From an uncultured Porphyromonadaceae bacterium (GTDB lineage: Bacteria > Bacteroidota > Bacteroidia > Bacteroidales > Muribaculaceae), in NCBI GenBank assembly GCA_902493335.1, contig CABUPJ010000027.1, forward strand, positions 1-45,339: a stretch of DNA of 45,339 bases. The letters run 5' to 3'. A program made the position numbers and the translations under genes. Under the pieces are notes generated by a model. The model was not told where the DNA came from. It did not search any database and worked only from the letters and a program-made list of their open reading frames with translations. Positions 1-7,609 of this stretch are shown here, piece by piece (the stretch's first letter is position 1; every line of letters starts with the position of its first letter).

Positions 1-490
1 TGCGTTTTTCAAACGCAATCAATCTATTATCGCTCTTACCGCGCAGGCCGGCGCCTAAGCGCCTCGGCCTACGCGGCTATCAGTAAAATCATCGCCTTGC
101 AGGCGATAGGACCAAGGGCTTCAGACCTTTGGAGTCAGACCGTTAGCTACTACGGCTTAAGCCGTAGTTCCATAGATATTAGACGTCTCTCCGAGACTAA
201 TTTGCTGCTTCTATTGCTCGTCCCCGCGCTGAAGCACGGGGTTCTCGCACAATAACGTGCCTCCGGCACGCTTTGCAGCCGGGTTATATCACAATCTCGC
301 CTCTTAGAGGCTTCGAGAAGGAAGTTGGTCAAATTAGGCTAATTAGTCAAACAGGTTATTGCATCAACGGTTAGTAGGGCCGCGCGATCGCGCGGCCGCC
401 TCAGGCGATATGGGTCAAGGGCTGAAACCCTTGGAGGCCAATGGGTTGACTGCGAGGACTGAAGCCCTCGCTCCATACGGCGGCGAGCAG
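1..490. repeat. Left hairpin array (modular palindromic repeats)
   Basis: This stretch has no credible gene and is a chain of short perfect or near-perfect hairpins separated by 10-30 bases. Visible stems are 1-17 (TGCGTTT, loop TTC), 39-76 (long GC-rich stem), 91-107 (ATCGCCT, loop TGC), 112-132, 149-168 (perfect 20-mer palindrome), 185-197, 222-241, 256-270, 299-311, 378-397 (perfect palindrome), 397-407, 416-433 and 452-471. Many long hairpins share a centre of type CTTCAG, CTGAAG or CTTAAG while their stems differ. The segments 91-175 and 396-490 align with each other and with the array near 45000. Function is unknown; REP-like elements or transcribed structures are possible. Confidence 0.85.
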
Positions 491-584
491 CCGGCACAAG
501 GACAAATCTGAAGGCTCAGCCTCGAGAAAGAGAGCGACGCGTCAGCGCTGTCAGTGTCGCTGCTGACACGGCATATGACTTCTG
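491..584. other. Gene-free spacer with nested palindromes
   Basis: This stretch lies just downstream of the ZIP gene stop (minus strand). It contains AGGCTCAGCCT (512-522) and nested complementary blocks: AGCGAC (534-539) with GTCGCT (556-561), and TGTCAG (549-554) with CTGACA (563-568). A hairpin here could end the minus-strand operon, but there is no clear T tract, so no terminator is called. Confidence 0.4.
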
Positions 585-1364
585 TCAGCCGAGGACGACG
601 TCGAGGAGCATCATGAGGGCGAAGCCGAGGGCAAAGCCTATCGTGCCCATGTTGGAGTGTTGTCCTTCCTGTGTCTCGGGAATGAGCTCTTCGACGACGA
701 CATAAATCATTGCGCCGGCGGCAAAGGCAAGAAGATATGGCAACACCGGCATGGCTATCGAGGCGAGCATTATGGTGATTACGCCCGCGACAGGCTCGAC
801 GATACCGCTGAGCGCTCCGATAGCAAAGGATTTGCCGCGGCTGTTGCCGGCGGCACGCAAAGGCATAGCCACAATAGCGCCTTCGGGAAAATTCTGTATC
901 GCGATGCCAATGGCGAGGGCAAGCGCACCGGCCATAGGCAGATATGCATTCTGCTCGAGAGCGGCGGCGAGAGATACGCCGACAGCCATACCCTCGGGGA
1001 TGTTATGCAGCGTGACGGCGAAAGCCAGTTTTGTCGTGTGCGACAAACGGCTTTTAGGACCTTCGTCACCATTGCCGTCGATATGTTCGTGCGGCACGGC
1101 GACATCAAGAAGCAACAGAAATCCGATGCCGGCGAGAAAGCCAAACACCGCGGGCATCACTTTCATAAAACCGTCGGCCGGGGTCATCTCCATCGACGGT
1201 ATCAGCAGCGACCAAACCGAGGCAGCGACCATGACGCCCGCGGCAAAGCCGAGCAGCAGCTTCTCAAGCACCGGCTTCATGCGCCGCTTCATCAGAAAGA
1301 CGCAGGCGGCACCGAGGGCGGTGCCAAGAAACGGCAGCAGCAGTCCGACGAGAAGCCCTTCCAT
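585..1364 (-). CDS. ZIP family metal (zinc) transporter
   Basis: The 259-residue inner-membrane protein matches the ZIP family (ZupT-like) in length and motifs. Transmembrane helix 4 carries HNIPEG (His120, Glu124) and helix 5 carries NFPEG (Asn158, Glu161), the pair that forms the metal site. A His-rich stretch (HEH, 92-94) sits in the cytoplasmic loop, and EELIPE (225-230) is in a later helix. ZIP proteins import Zn2+, Fe2+ or Mn2+; the exact metal cannot be read from the sequence. The start lies 2 bases after the stop of the NeuB-family gene, so it is the last gene of the operon that begins at 6307. Why a metal importer is coupled to a sugar operon is unclear; NeuB-type enzymes need a divalent metal, which is one possible link. 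Confidence 0.9.
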   Translation of the reverse strand: MEGLLVGLLLPFLGTALGAACVFLMKRRMKPVLEKLLLGFAAGVMVAASVWSLLIPSMEMTPADGFMKVMPAVFGFLAGIGFLLLLDVAVPHEHIDGNGDEGPKSRLSHTTKLAFAVTLHNIPEGMAVGVSLAAALEQNAYLPMAGALALAIGIAIQNFPEGAIVAMPLRAAGNSRGKSFAIGALSGIVEPVAGVITIMLASIAMPVLPYLLAFAAGAMIYVVVEELIPETQEGQHSNMGTIGFALGFALMMLLDVVLG

Positions 1365-1366
1365 AA

Positions 1367-2383
1367 TCAGAGGCGTATCAGTTCGTCATAAGCGAAATCG
1401 GCGACGGCGCGCGTACCGATCACACTGTCCCACAGCATCGGCGAGACTCCGTTGCCGGGACGCTTGACCGTGATGTTCTCTTCGGTCAGCACTTCGCCCC
1501 GCTTTATGTCACGGACAGCGACGATACTCTTGCGGGCGACCTCGATATTGGGACGTTCGGCGTCGGCGACGGTCTTCTCTCCGCTGCCGAGAGCCCTCTC
1601 GATATTGCGCACCATGGCGACCATGGTCTTCAGCTCGTCAGGCGAGAGCGAGGCCCGATGGTCGGGGCCGGCCATATTCTTGTCGAGAGTGAAATGCTTC
1701 TCAATGACCGTGGCACCCATCGCGACGGCAGCGACGGGAACCTCGACACCGACGGTATGGTCGCTGTAGCCCACCCCGCCGCAACCGAGTGAGCGCAGGG
1801 CGTCCATCGCCCTTAGGTTGACGGCACCGTAAGGCGTCGGATATTGCGTCGTACAGTGAAGCAAGATGATGTCAGCGCGGCTTATGCCGCCCTTTTCAAG
1901 CACCGCGACAGCAGCCCCGACCTCGTCGAGAGTCGACATGCCCGTCGAGAGGATGACACGACCGCCCTTAGATGCAATCTTGCGCAGATAAGGCAGATTG
2001 GTAATCTCGCCCGAAGGTATCTTCCAGTAATCCATGCCGATTTCTGCGAGGCAGTCTATCGACACGAGGTCGAACGGTGTGCTCATGAAACCGATGCCGA
2101 CGCTGTCACACAGCTCTTTAAGCCCGGCATAATCGGCCAGGGGCAGATGTATCGCCTTGCACATCTCAAGCTGGCTCTGGTCAGAACCTGTGGTCTCTTT
2201 CTGATACTCGGCCTTGGGGGCAAATGTCGAGATGACAAGCTCGGGTACGGCTGTCTGAAACTTCACATAGTCGGCGCCGGCTTCTTTGGCCGCATAGACC
2301 ATGCGCCGGGCCAGCCCGAGGTCGCCGTTATGGTTGACGCCGGCCTCGGCGATTATAATAACTTTATTTTCTGATTTCTCCAT
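1367..2383 (-). CDS. NeuB/LegI-family nonulosonate synthase
   Basis: This is an N-acetylneuraminate synthase family enzyme, which condenses phosphoenolpyruvate with an amino sugar to give a nine-carbon acidic sugar (sialic, legionaminic or related). The TIM-barrel part shows IIAEAGVNHNGD near the start, then KFQT, KIPSGE, LLHCTTQYP, GYSDHT and EKHFTLDK. The last 60 residues form an SAF (antifreeze-like) domain (VRDIKRGEVLTEENI). I start at the ATG at 2383; a TTG two codons upstream (2389) is also open. The start overlaps the end of the ATP-grasp gene, which suggests translational coupling. Substrate is not decided by sequence alone: the LegB-like dehydratase upstream favours a legionaminate-like sugar, but other legionaminate genes are absent here. 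Confidence 0.9.
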   Translation of the reverse strand: MEKSENKVIIIAEAGVNHNGDLGLARRMVYAAKEAGADYVKFQTAVPELVISTFAPKAEYQKETTGSDQSQLEMCKAIHLPLADYAGLKELCDSVGIGFMSTPFDLVSIDCLAEIGMDYWKIPSGEITNLPYLRKIASKGGRVILSTGMSTLDEVGAAVAVLEKGGISRADIILLHCTTQYPTPYGAVNLRAMDALRSLGCGGVGYSDHTVGVEVPVAAVAMGATVIEKHFTLDKNMAGPDHRASLSPDELKTMVAMVRNIERALGSGEKTVADAERPNIEVARKSIVAVRDIKRGEVLTEENITVKRPGNGVSPMLWDSVIGTRAVADFAYDELIRL

Positions 2384-3329
2384 TATCAAAAACTACTTCC
2401 TGCATATAACGTGTAATCCTCACTCCGGGTTTAGCCTGGGCCGGGACGGCCGCCATACCGCGGGCCTCGGCGACTATCATCGAGGGAATGTCGGCGCCGG
2501 CGCAGACAGAGCAGACAGCACCCCCGCCAAGACGGGGATTTATCTCCATCAGCATCAGTCGTCCGTCATCAAGGTCCTCGATGAGCTGGACTGTGACGGC
2601 GCCCGAGAGACCGAGTGAACGGAGAGTGCGGCCGACTATATCGTCAATGCGCCCGTCGGCAATCGTGACAGTGTCTGTCACCTCGCCGCCTGCAGTGGCG
2701 AGACGGCGCCGGGGCGAGAGTGCCTTGACCTCGCCGTCGATAGCCGAGACATAGCAGTCGACAGTAATTTCATTACGGTTGTCGATGCGCTCCTGAATCA
2801 GATAGTCGTCAGCACGGCCGAGCACACGGTCGAGTGTCTCGAGATCACGTATCTCGATAATGCCTTTCGACGCCGAGCCGTGACGCGGTTTGGCTATGAG
2901 ACGCAGACAGGGGTCGCCCGGAGTGTATGTCGCCGGCGCCGGCAGACCTTTTTCTGCAAAAAGGCGTGCGGCCACGACCTTGTCGAACATGGCCTCGGCC
3001 ACATCCGGCGAACCCGTCGGCACGAACACCGAACCGAAGCGGTCGCGATAGTCGGCGGCAACCCTGACAGCACCGTCGACAAAGGGTATCATCACGTCAA
3101 TCGAACGGCTGACACAGACATCGTTGAGGCGGTCGAGAATATCGGGGTCGTTCCAGCGGCAGCCGTCGATTATCGTGGCTTCGCAGGCCACAGGCACCTC
3201 ACGGGTAAGCTCATAGCTGAAAATCGCGGCCTCAAGGCCGGCGCGGGCGGCGGCGTCCTTGAACATACGCGCCATCGAGACACGTTTGGCCCCGCCGAGA
3301 AAGAGTATATTCAGACGGTCGCCGTTCAT
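2364..3329 (-). CDS. ATP-grasp domain protein (CarB/PylC-like)
   Basis: The 321-residue protein has an N-terminal nucleotide-fold preATP-grasp domain (NILFLGGAKR) and an ATP-grasp core with LIAKPRHGSASKG, a glycine-rich lid, and MEINPRLGGG near the C terminus, which supplies the metal ligands. ATP-grasp enzymes join a carboxylate to an amine or thiol through an acyl phosphate. The gene overlaps the dehydratase stop by 4 bases (ATGA) and the NeuB-family start by about 20, so the three products are probably made together. A role in attaching an amino acid or acyl group to the sugar, or in making a precursor, is an inference from this placement; the family is too diverse to name a substrate. Confidence 0.8.
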   Translation of the reverse strand: MNGDRLNILFLGGAKRVSMARMFKDAAARAGLEAAIFSYELTREVPVACEATIIDGCRWNDPDILDRLNDVCVSRSIDVMIPFVDGAVRVAADYRDRFGSVFVPTGSPDVAEAMFDKVVAARLFAEKGLPAPATYTPGDPCLRLIAKPRHGSASKGIIEIRDLETLDRVLGRADDYLIQERIDNRNEITVDCYVSAIDGEVKALSPRRRLATAGGEVTDTVTIADGRIDDIVGRTLRSLGLSGAVTVQLIEDLDDGRLMLMEINPRLGGGAVCSVCAGADIPSMIVAEARGMAAVPAQAKPGVRITRYMQEVVFDNGEIRK

Positions 3330-4315
3330 CGGTTGTAAATATCCGGTTTATAATCAGCGAGGTGAGCGGGCTCGGTAATCCACGCGATAGTGCGGCGCAG
3401 ACCCTCCTCGAGCGACACCTCGGGACGCCAGCCGGTGAGCGACGTGATGAGGCTGTTGTCGCCGCACAGACGGCGCACTTCGCTCTTCGACGGACGCAGG
3501 CGCTCGGGGTCGACGACATAGTCGACGTCGGCGTTCATGAGGCGGGCGATGGTCTTGAGTGTGTCGCCCATCGTGACCTCTGTGCCCGTGGCTATGTTTA
3601 TCTCCATACCTTCGACACCGTCAGCCTCGGCCAAAGCGATAAAACCGCGGCATGTGTCCCTGACATAGTTGAAGTCGCGGGTCGGCGTGAGGTCGCCCAC
3701 CTTGATCTCGCGCTTGCCGGCGGCAATCTGCGATATGATGGTCGGGATAATGGCACGGGCACTCTGACGCGGGCCGTATGCGTTGAAAGGCCTTGCGATG
3801 ACGACGCCGAGGTCGAAGGCGTTATAGAAGCTCTTGGCTATGGCGTCGGCACCTATCTTCGTGGCCGAGTAAGGCGACTGCGGCTGACGCGGATGTTTCT
3901 CGTCGATAGGCACATAGAGGGCAGTGCCGTAAACCTCGCTCGTCGAGGTGACGACGAGGCGGCGCACACCCTCGGCCTGCGCCGCCTGACACATGTTGAG
4001 AGTGCCCTTGATGTTGGTGTCGACATAGCTGTCGGGGGCGACGTAGCTGTAAGGGATGGCGATGAGAGCAGCCAGATGGAAGACCGTGTCGCATCCGCGG
4101 CTGATGACGCGGCAGAAATTGGGGTCTCTGACATCGCCGCAGACGACTTCGAGGCGGTCGTTATGGATGCCTTCGAGCCAGCCCCAGTTATTGAAAGAAT
4201 TATACTGAGAGAGCGCGCGGACGCGATAGCCGCGTTCGAGCAGAAGTTCGGTCAGATGCGAGCCGATGAAACCGTCGGCACCTGTCACCAGAACTGTTTT
4301 ATTCTTATCTATCAT
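3326..4315 (-). CDS. LegB-like NAD-dependent nucleotide-sugar 4,6-dehydratase
   Basis: This is an extended short-chain dehydrogenase of 329 residues. It has the NAD-binding motif TGADGFIGS (Gly12, Gly15, Gly18), the TSTSEVYG strand (123-130) and the catalytic YSATK (Tyr149, Lys153). The segment QYNSFNNWGWLEG (37-49) is characteristic of the LegB/4,6-dehydratase branch that starts legionaminic-acid synthesis from a nucleotide-activated GlcNAc. It would make a 4-keto-6-deoxy sugar nucleotide in the cytoplasm. The later steps (aminotransferase, acetyltransferase, epimerase-hydrolase, CMP transferase) are not in the window. It lies 7 bases after the lipoprotein gene and overlaps the ATP-grasp gene by 4 bases. 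A generic UDP-glucose epimerase role cannot be fully excluded. Confidence 0.8.
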   Translation of the reverse strand: MIDKNKTVLVTGADGFIGSHLTELLLERGYRVRALSQYNSFNNWGWLEGIHNDRLEVVCGDVRDPNFCRVISRGCDTVFHLAALIAIPYSYVAPDSYVDTNIKGTLNMCQAAQAEGVRRLVVTSTSEVYGTALYVPIDEKHPRQPQSPYSATKIGADAIAKSFYNAFDLGVVIARPFNAYGPRQSARAIIPTIISQIAAGKREIKVGDLTPTRDFNYVRDTCRGFIALAEADGVEGMEINIATGTEVTMGDTLKTIARLMNADVDYVVDPERLRPSKSEVRRLCGDNSLITSLTGWRPEVSLEEGLRRTIAWITEPAHLADYKPDIYNR

Positions 4316-4322
4316 AGTTTTA

Positions 4323-4769
4323 CTACCAAATTTTTCTTAATGTGAACACTACGGGCTGACCTTCTTCATCGATGCGCGAAACGACCATATCGTTCGACGT
4401 GAGCTTTATGACGTCGAACTCAAAGATGCCCGAAGCCGGGAAATGCAGCCAGTCGGGAGCCATATACGGCGGCTCTCCGACGCCTGAATCATTGTCGTGA
4501 TGGTTGAAATATAGCGTCAGACGGTCGCCTTCACGCGTCCAGGTACCGTAGCAGTTGAATTTTTCGTAATGCGGGAAAGTGCGTGTGATTGAGACCATGT
4601 CGCCCTGAAACTCCCAAAAAGTGCGGTCGGGCTCGAAGTCAGGGTCGTCGACGCCGCCGATGGTGAGCGATTCGAGCGACCATGTGCCGAAGAGAGGTCC
4701 GATGTGGCCGTTGTTCTGGGTGCAGCCGCAGAAAAGCACGGCGATGAAGAGATATATCAGCTTTTTCAT
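4323..4769 (-). CDS. Small lipocalin-like lipoprotein
   Basis: The 148-residue product begins with a lipoprotein signal (hydrophobic LIYLFIAVLF, then GC with the acyl-accepting Cys16). The mature part starts with GTWSLESLTIGG, followed by alternating strands such as DRLTLYFNHHDND and VVFTLRKIW at the end. This pattern fits the lipocalin-like lipoproteins common in Bacteroidales (a GTW motif opening a small beta barrel). The ligand is unknown. Its start overlaps the stop of the Wzi-like gene by 4 bases, so it belongs to the same operon and is probably anchored in the envelope beside that protein. Confidence 0.7.
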   Translation of the reverse strand: MKKLIYLFIAVLFCGCTQNNGHIGPLFGTWSLESLTIGGVDDPDFEPDRTFWEFQGDMVSITRTFPHYEKFNCYGTWTREGDRLTLYFNHHDNDSGVGEPPYMAPDWLHFPASGIFEFDVIKLTSNDMVVSRIDEEGQPVVFTLRKIW

Positions 4770-6307
4770 TTTTTCGACGGTTTAGAAAGTGAGCCCGAGT
4801 AACTTATCGCTATTGTCGCACCGAACGAGTCGCCACGGAGACGACCCGAGTCAAGACCGACCTTGCAACTGAGGCCGAGTCCCTTGACAAGCGACGAGGC
4901 GTCATAGTCGGCTCCGGCCATGAACGAGAAATTCTCTCTCGCCCGGGCAAAAGGCAGGCGCCCCGAGGCATAGCCCTTCTGATAGCTGAGCTTGACGATA
5001 TAGCCTACCTTGTCGCCGAAATCACCGGCGACGGCGGCGTGGAACCCGCGCGCACGGTTGAAAATATAGGCCGGATAGCCGTCGAGGTTATAGATCGGAG
5101 CGACGAGGAAAGGCGTGCCTATCGACATACCGTAGTTGGCATATGAGTTATATGTGTTGTTGTTGAAATAATTGTCGCCGCCGTTGACGTCAGAGCCGAT
5201 GGTCGTGCCGGGGTGGTCGCCGGTGGCATAGTGGAGCGGGCCGCTCTGGTTGCGGAAGTCGATATACTCGACGACGGCCCGGTTGACAAGGTGGCTGCCG
5301 CTGCGGCGGTATTCGAGGCCCCAGAGGCCGTCCCATCCGTTACGTCGGCCGATGCCCGAGCCGTCTTCCCACGGCCACTCGAAGTAGGCGTTCACCTCGT
5401 TGTCGCCGTCAATGCGGTAGCGGGCCTTGAAATCCCACGAGCCGAGGCTGCTGCCTTCGATAAACTCGTCGCCGTTGCCCGTGATGGGGAAAAACATCTT
5501 GCAAACGTCTTTGAAACGGAAGCCGCGGTTCTGCTCGCGCAGCAGCTTGCCGCCGCCATACCAGTAGGTGCGGCCGCCGAAGAATCCGGCGGTCTGCATA
5601 CCGACCGTCACCGACAGAGGCTGCGCCGGATTGGTGCGGAAATAACAGCGGCGGTAGACATAGTAGGTGCTCAGGGCGATATGTTCGTTATAATGATTGA
5701 ACTGGCGCTCGACGAAATCATTGTCGGCCATCTTGCCGTACATTATGCGGCCCTCGATCTGCACCCATCCGCGGGTGAACGGTATGTTCTGAAAATCGAG
5801 GAAACCGGCACCGACGCCGGGAATGGCACGCGCGTTGGCGCTATGGATAAGGTCGCCGCTCGAAAGCTCGCTGTCGACGATTCTCGAAAATTCGTTCTTC
5901 ATGCCGACATAGAGATAGACGCTGCGGTATTTCAGCTCGCCGAAAAGCTGCTGTACCCGGAATGCTCCGGGACGCCACGAGCGCGAGGTCCAGGCGTCGC
6001 CGTCATAATAACTGTAATCGGCATCGTGGTTGTAGCCCGTAAGAAGCTCGGCACCGGCACTCCAGCTGAATCGCCGTCCGAGATCAAGGGGCTTTATGAG
6101 CGACGCATCGAGCAGAACGCTGTTTTTCATCGGGTTCTTACCCTGATTGAGAGCCGACAGCAACGAAGGGGCAAAATCGCCGCTCGACGCCGTGGCCGAC
6201 AGGCTGACATCGTAGTCGAAACGCGGCTGGGCCGCCAAGGGCGCTATCGAGGCAACAGCGGCAGCGGCAACGGGCAATATGCGGTTTATCAAATATTTTG
6301 CGAACAT
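4766..6307 (-). CDS. Wzi-like capsule assembly outer-membrane protein
   Basis: The 513-residue protein starts with a signal peptide (hydrophobic run ending ALAQ-like in APLAAQPRF). The rest is rich in amphipathic strands with aromatic ends, as in an outer-membrane beta barrel: YDVSLSATASSG, FSWSAGAELLTGYN, VYLYVGMKNEFS, and a final strand GATIAISYSGSLS. Length and order fit the Bacteroidetes Wzi-type capsule assembly family, which holds or assembles polysaccharide at the cell surface. It is the first gene of the six-gene minus-strand operon whose other members make a nucleotide sugar and a nonulosonate, which agrees with a surface polysaccharide role. The family call rests on overall resemblance, since barrels diverge fast. 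Confidence 0.7.
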   Translation of the reverse strand: MFAKYLINRILPVAAAAVASIAPLAAQPRFDYDVSLSATASSGDFAPSLLSALNQGKNPMKNSVLLDASLIKPLDLGRRFSWSAGAELLTGYNHDADYSYYDGDAWTSRSWRPGAFRVQQLFGELKYRSVYLYVGMKNEFSRIVDSELSSGDLIHSANARAIPGVGAGFLDFQNIPFTRGWVQIEGRIMYGKMADNDFVERQFNHYNEHIALSTYYVYRRCYFRTNPAQPLSVTVGMQTAGFFGGRTYWYGGGKLLREQNRGFRFKDVCKMFFPITGNGDEFIEGSSLGSWDFKARYRIDGDNEVNAYFEWPWEDGSGIGRRNGWDGLWGLEYRRSGSHLVNRAVVEYIDFRNQSGPLHYATGDHPGTTIGSDVNGGDNYFNNNTYNSYANYGMSIGTPFLVAPIYNLDGYPAYIFNRARGFHAAVAGDFGDKVGYIVKLSYQKGYASGRLPFARARENFSFMAGADYDASSLVKGLGLSCKVGLDSGRLRGDSFGATIAISYSGSLSKPSKK

Positions 6308-6361
6308 ATCTCCAAAGATTATTTAAATCGTAAAGATAGCAAATTTTTCGGCGCCACGCAC

Positions 6362-7609
6362 TCAGTTTTTGACCGAAGGCGAAAAAATGAGTGTCGACAG
6401 CCCGTCGGAGAGACTTTCGGCAGCAAGGCGTATGTCGTCGGGAGTCAGGGTCTTTATCGCCTCTACCGTCTCAGCGGGGTCGATGACACGTCGGCGCATA
6501 AGCAGCGAGCGGGCGGCAGCGAGGATAGAATTCTCACGGTTTTCAGAAGCCACGACCAGCTGGCCGAGATACTGTTTCTTGGCAGGCTCGAGGCGGCGTC
6601 GGTCGATATATCCGCCGGCGATGTCGGCGATGCGCCTGCGGACAATGTCGCAGCATCGGGCGGCGTCGCCGGGGTCGCAGCCGAGATATATGGTGAGCAG
6701 GCCGATCTCACGGAAGAGCGTCACCGAGGTCTCGACATTGTAGACCAGACCGAGGCGCTCGCGCAGGTCGACGTTGAGCAGCGAATTCATGCCCGGGCCG
6801 CCGAGGATGTTCGACAACAGCGCCACGCCATAGCGGGCGGCATCGTCGAGGCCGGGAGTGGTTGTGCCGAGCATACAGTGGGCCTGATGGCTGGGCAGCC
6901 GGCGACCGATGTCAAAACGCTCACGGAGGCCAAAAACGGTAGCGGCGCGGTCGGGCGCAGTGCCGGTGATGGCGCCGAAATATCTCTCGAAGACGGCGTT
7001 GACGGCCTCGGGCTTACGCGGTCCGCTGTAGAAAAGCACCATGTTGTCGGGACGGTACCAGCGGTCGAGAAACGCGCGGCACTCGGCGCTGCGGAGACGC
7101 CGAAGCGTCTTCTTGTCGCCGAGGATGTTATGACCGAGCGGAGTACCGGCGAAAACGAGGTCTTCAAAATCATCGGCGATTGCGTCGGCGGGGCTGTCGA
7201 GATAAGTCGAAATCTCGTCGCAGACAACCTCGCGCTCCTTGTCAAGCTCCTTGTCGGGAAAAACCGAGTTGAGTATCAGATCTGAAATCAGTTCGACCGC
7301 ACGCGAGAGGTTGCCGCCCGGAAAAGCACTGTAGACAACAGTCTCGTCCTTTGAGGTAAAAGCGTTGAGCTCGCCGCCGACAGCCTCCATACGATTGATT
7401 ATCAGCGATGAGTTGCGACGCTGCGTGCCTTTGAATATCGTATGCTCGACAAAATGGGCGAGACCGTAGCTGTCAGGCGTCTCGTCGCGGCTGCCGGCAC
7501 GGACACTGACGCCGCAGATGCCGACGGCCGAATTCTTCAGCGTGGCGCAGACGGTCATAATGCCGTTTGACAGCCGGCCGACCTCAACAGGCGTTTTCCT
7601 GACTCTCAT
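6362..7609 (-). CDS. M16 family zinc metalloprotease
   Basis: This is a 415-residue member of the insulinase/mitochondrial processing peptidase family. The inverted zinc motif HFVEH is at 52-56 (ligands His52 and His56, catalytic Glu55), and the third ligand is Glu132 in EVVCDEIS, at the expected spacing of 76 residues. The C-terminal half is the usual inactive M16 domain (for example GPGMNSLLNVDLRERLGLVYNV). There is no signal peptide, so it probably acts in the cytoplasm on peptides or small proteins. Its ATG lies 26 bases inside the end of ispG, which suggests coupled translation. The single-chain size (about 415) matches the short bacterial PqqL/YmxG-like branch. Confidence 0.9.
   Translation of the reverse strand: MRVRKTPVEVGRLSNGIMTVCATLKNSAVGICGVSVRAGSRDETPDSYGLAHFVEHTIFKGTQRRNSSLIINRMEAVGGELNAFTSKDETVVYSAFPGGNLSRAVELISDLILNSVFPDKELDKEREVVCDEISTYLDSPADAIADDFEDLVFAGTPLGHNILGDKKTLRRLRSAECRAFLDRWYRPDNMVLFYSGPRKPEAVNAVFERYFGAITGTAPDRAATVFGLRERFDIGRRLPSHQAHCMLGTTTPGLDDAARYGVALLSNILGGPGMNSLLNVDLRERLGLVYNVETSVTLFREIGLLTIYLGCDPGDAARCCDIVRRRIADIAGGYIDRRRLEPAKKQYLGQLVVASENRENSILAAARSLLMRRRVIDPAETVEAIKTLTPDDIRLAAESLSDGLSTLIFSPSVKN

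Noticed and set aside
150..332. 60-codon frame on the minus strand in the left array
   Set aside because: It crosses several hairpins and has no protein features; the hairpins explain the sequence better.
1..490. CRISPR array
   Set aside because: The repeats are hairpins with different stems and no constant repeat or uniform spacer length, and no cas gene is present.
5213..7285. Open frame of 690 codons on the plus strand
   Set aside because: It runs antisense through the Wzi-like and M16 genes, has no recognisable domain, and arises from GC-rich codon bias on the real genes.
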